Source of the DNA: VBAS01 sp035318985
Lineage (GTDB): Bacteria; Bacteroidota; Bacteroidia; Chitinophagales; Chitinophagaceae
Direction of reading: 5' to 3'
NCBI GenBank assembly: GCA_035318985.1
Contig: DATHDP010000028.1
Span: 1 to 61,593 of the forward strand
DNA: 61,593 nt
The notes under the pieces were generated by a model. That model ran no database searches, was not told the DNA's origin, and saw only the letters and a list, made by a program, of their open reading frames with translations. Below, piece after piece: positions 60,914-61,593 of this stretch (position 1 is the stretch's first letter; every line of letters starts with the position of its first letter). The translations under genes were made by a program, and so were the position numbers.

Positions 60914-60923
60914 GTTCTTTAAA
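60914..60923 (+). promoter_or_regulatory. boxA-like antitermination site 2
   Basis: gttctttaaa, 26 bases behind the P2 -7 element, in the same relative place as site 1. Confidence 0.5.
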
Positions 60924-60972
60924 AACAAATTAAAATTCAAACCAAAAGCTATAAAAAAATATAGTAGAAATT

Positions 60973-61003
60973 TTGGTGGGAAACATACGAGCCTTTACCT
61001 TTG
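60973..61003 (+). promoter_or_regulatory. rRNA operon promoter P3
   Basis: TTG (60973-60975), 20 bases, TACCTTTG (60996-61003), then CACTCCC. The -7 element differs by one base from P1 and P2 and the discriminator is less GC-rich, so it may be regulated differently. Confidence 0.7.
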
Positions 61004-61043
61004 CACTCCCAAATTAAAAAATGGGAAAGCGGTAATCGCTAAA

Positions 61044-61053
61044 GATCTTTGAA
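61044..61053 (+). promoter_or_regulatory. boxA-like antitermination site 3
   Basis: gatctttgaa, 40 bases behind the P3 -7 element and about 115 bases before 16S. Being nearest to the gene and included in all three transcripts, it is the likeliest working boxA. Confidence 0.5.
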
Positions 61054-61070
61054 AGTAGGGAAACAACAGC

Positions 61071-61090
61071 ATTCCGATTTATATCGGAAT
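61071..61090 (+). other. Inverted repeat in the 16S leader
   Basis: ATTCCGAT-TTAT-ATCGGAAT, a perfect 8-base stem without a T-tract. Two weaker stems follow (gtcaagcgaa/ttcgatttgac and ttaattct/agaattaa) before the 16S start. They may guide folding or RNase processing of the precursor. Confidence 0.5.
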
Positions 61091-61168
61091 CAAGGTAAGT
61101 CAAGCGAAATACATTCGATTTGACACGTTAATTCTTGAGAATTAAAATGTCAGTATCAAACAACATTT

Positions 61169-61593
<425 letters not shown>

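Noticed and set aside
60834..61052. 72-codon plus-strand frame upstream of 16S rRNA
   Set aside because: It spans rRNA promoters P2 and P3 and boxA sites; the product has no recognisable features.

Overview
The window is a chromosomal segment of a member of the Bacteroidota, most likely family Chitinophagaceae (close to Ferruginibacter-type lineages, judged from memory of the 16S rRNA 5' part at the right end). Support comes from promoters of the Bacteroidota type (TTG, 19-20 bases, TAnnTTTG), lineage-typical families (DUF4476, DUF5916, large secreted alpha-2-macroglobulin-like protein, 1124-residue SecA, SPOR and PorT-like barrel proteins), few purine-rich ribosome binding sites, and many lipoproteins with a Ser-Cys or Gly-Cys lipobox. 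It looks like core chromosome: I see no phage, integrase, transposase, CRISPR or plasmid gene.

Layout. 1-7.5 kb: rarA (cut by the left edge), an esterase lipoprotein, a small membrane protein downstream of aspS, an M90-type peptidase, a membrane protein and an FAD oxidoreductase. 7.5-15.2 kb: a 2041-residue alpha-2-macroglobulin-like protein and two tandem related secreted proteins. 15.2-29.6 kb is almost wholly on the minus strand: sucD, then the run mlaE-mlaF-DUF4198-DUF5916, malic enzyme, an M20 amidohydrolase, a SPOR protein, and deoC with an active and a truncated aldehyde dehydrogenase. 29.8-34.3 kb: two adjacent secreted amidohydrolase-fold proteins. 34.4-39.9 kb: potassium channel, YitT protein, secA. 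40-50 kb: MORN protein, atpG, scpB, lysA, a dihaem cytochrome c, a translationally coupled thioredoxin/DUF4442/metallo-beta-lactamase RNase set, a DUF4136 lipoprotein and tRNA-Glu. 50-61.6 kb: outer-membrane barrel protein, gap and pgk, lemA with two TPM-domain genes, an M1 aminopeptidase, a second DUF4476 protein, truA, and an rRNA operon with three tandem promoters.

How the genes work together. deoC plus the aldehyde dehydrogenase pair could cleave deoxyribose-5-phosphate and oxidise the acetaldehyde formed. gap and pgk are consecutive glycolytic steps. mlaE/mlaF form the inner-membrane part of a lipid transporter. LemA and TPM proteins recur together in many bacteria and are probably envelope proteins. 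Several growth genes (rrn, tRNA-Glu, aspS, secA, atpG) share a -7 element directly followed by a GC-rich discriminator.

The least ordinary content is between the genes: at least four families of short dispersed repeats. One hairpin repeat sits directly behind stop codons in four places and even supplies the stop codon of a dehydrogenase. Another carries a GCGACGC/GCGTCGC core and occurs at eight or nine intergenic sites. A 117-bp nested palindrome resembles a miniature inverted-repeat element. I did not find a clearly new multi-gene system; the best candidates are the split ALDH16-like pair, the amidohydrolase pair with two degenerate modules, and the repeat families.
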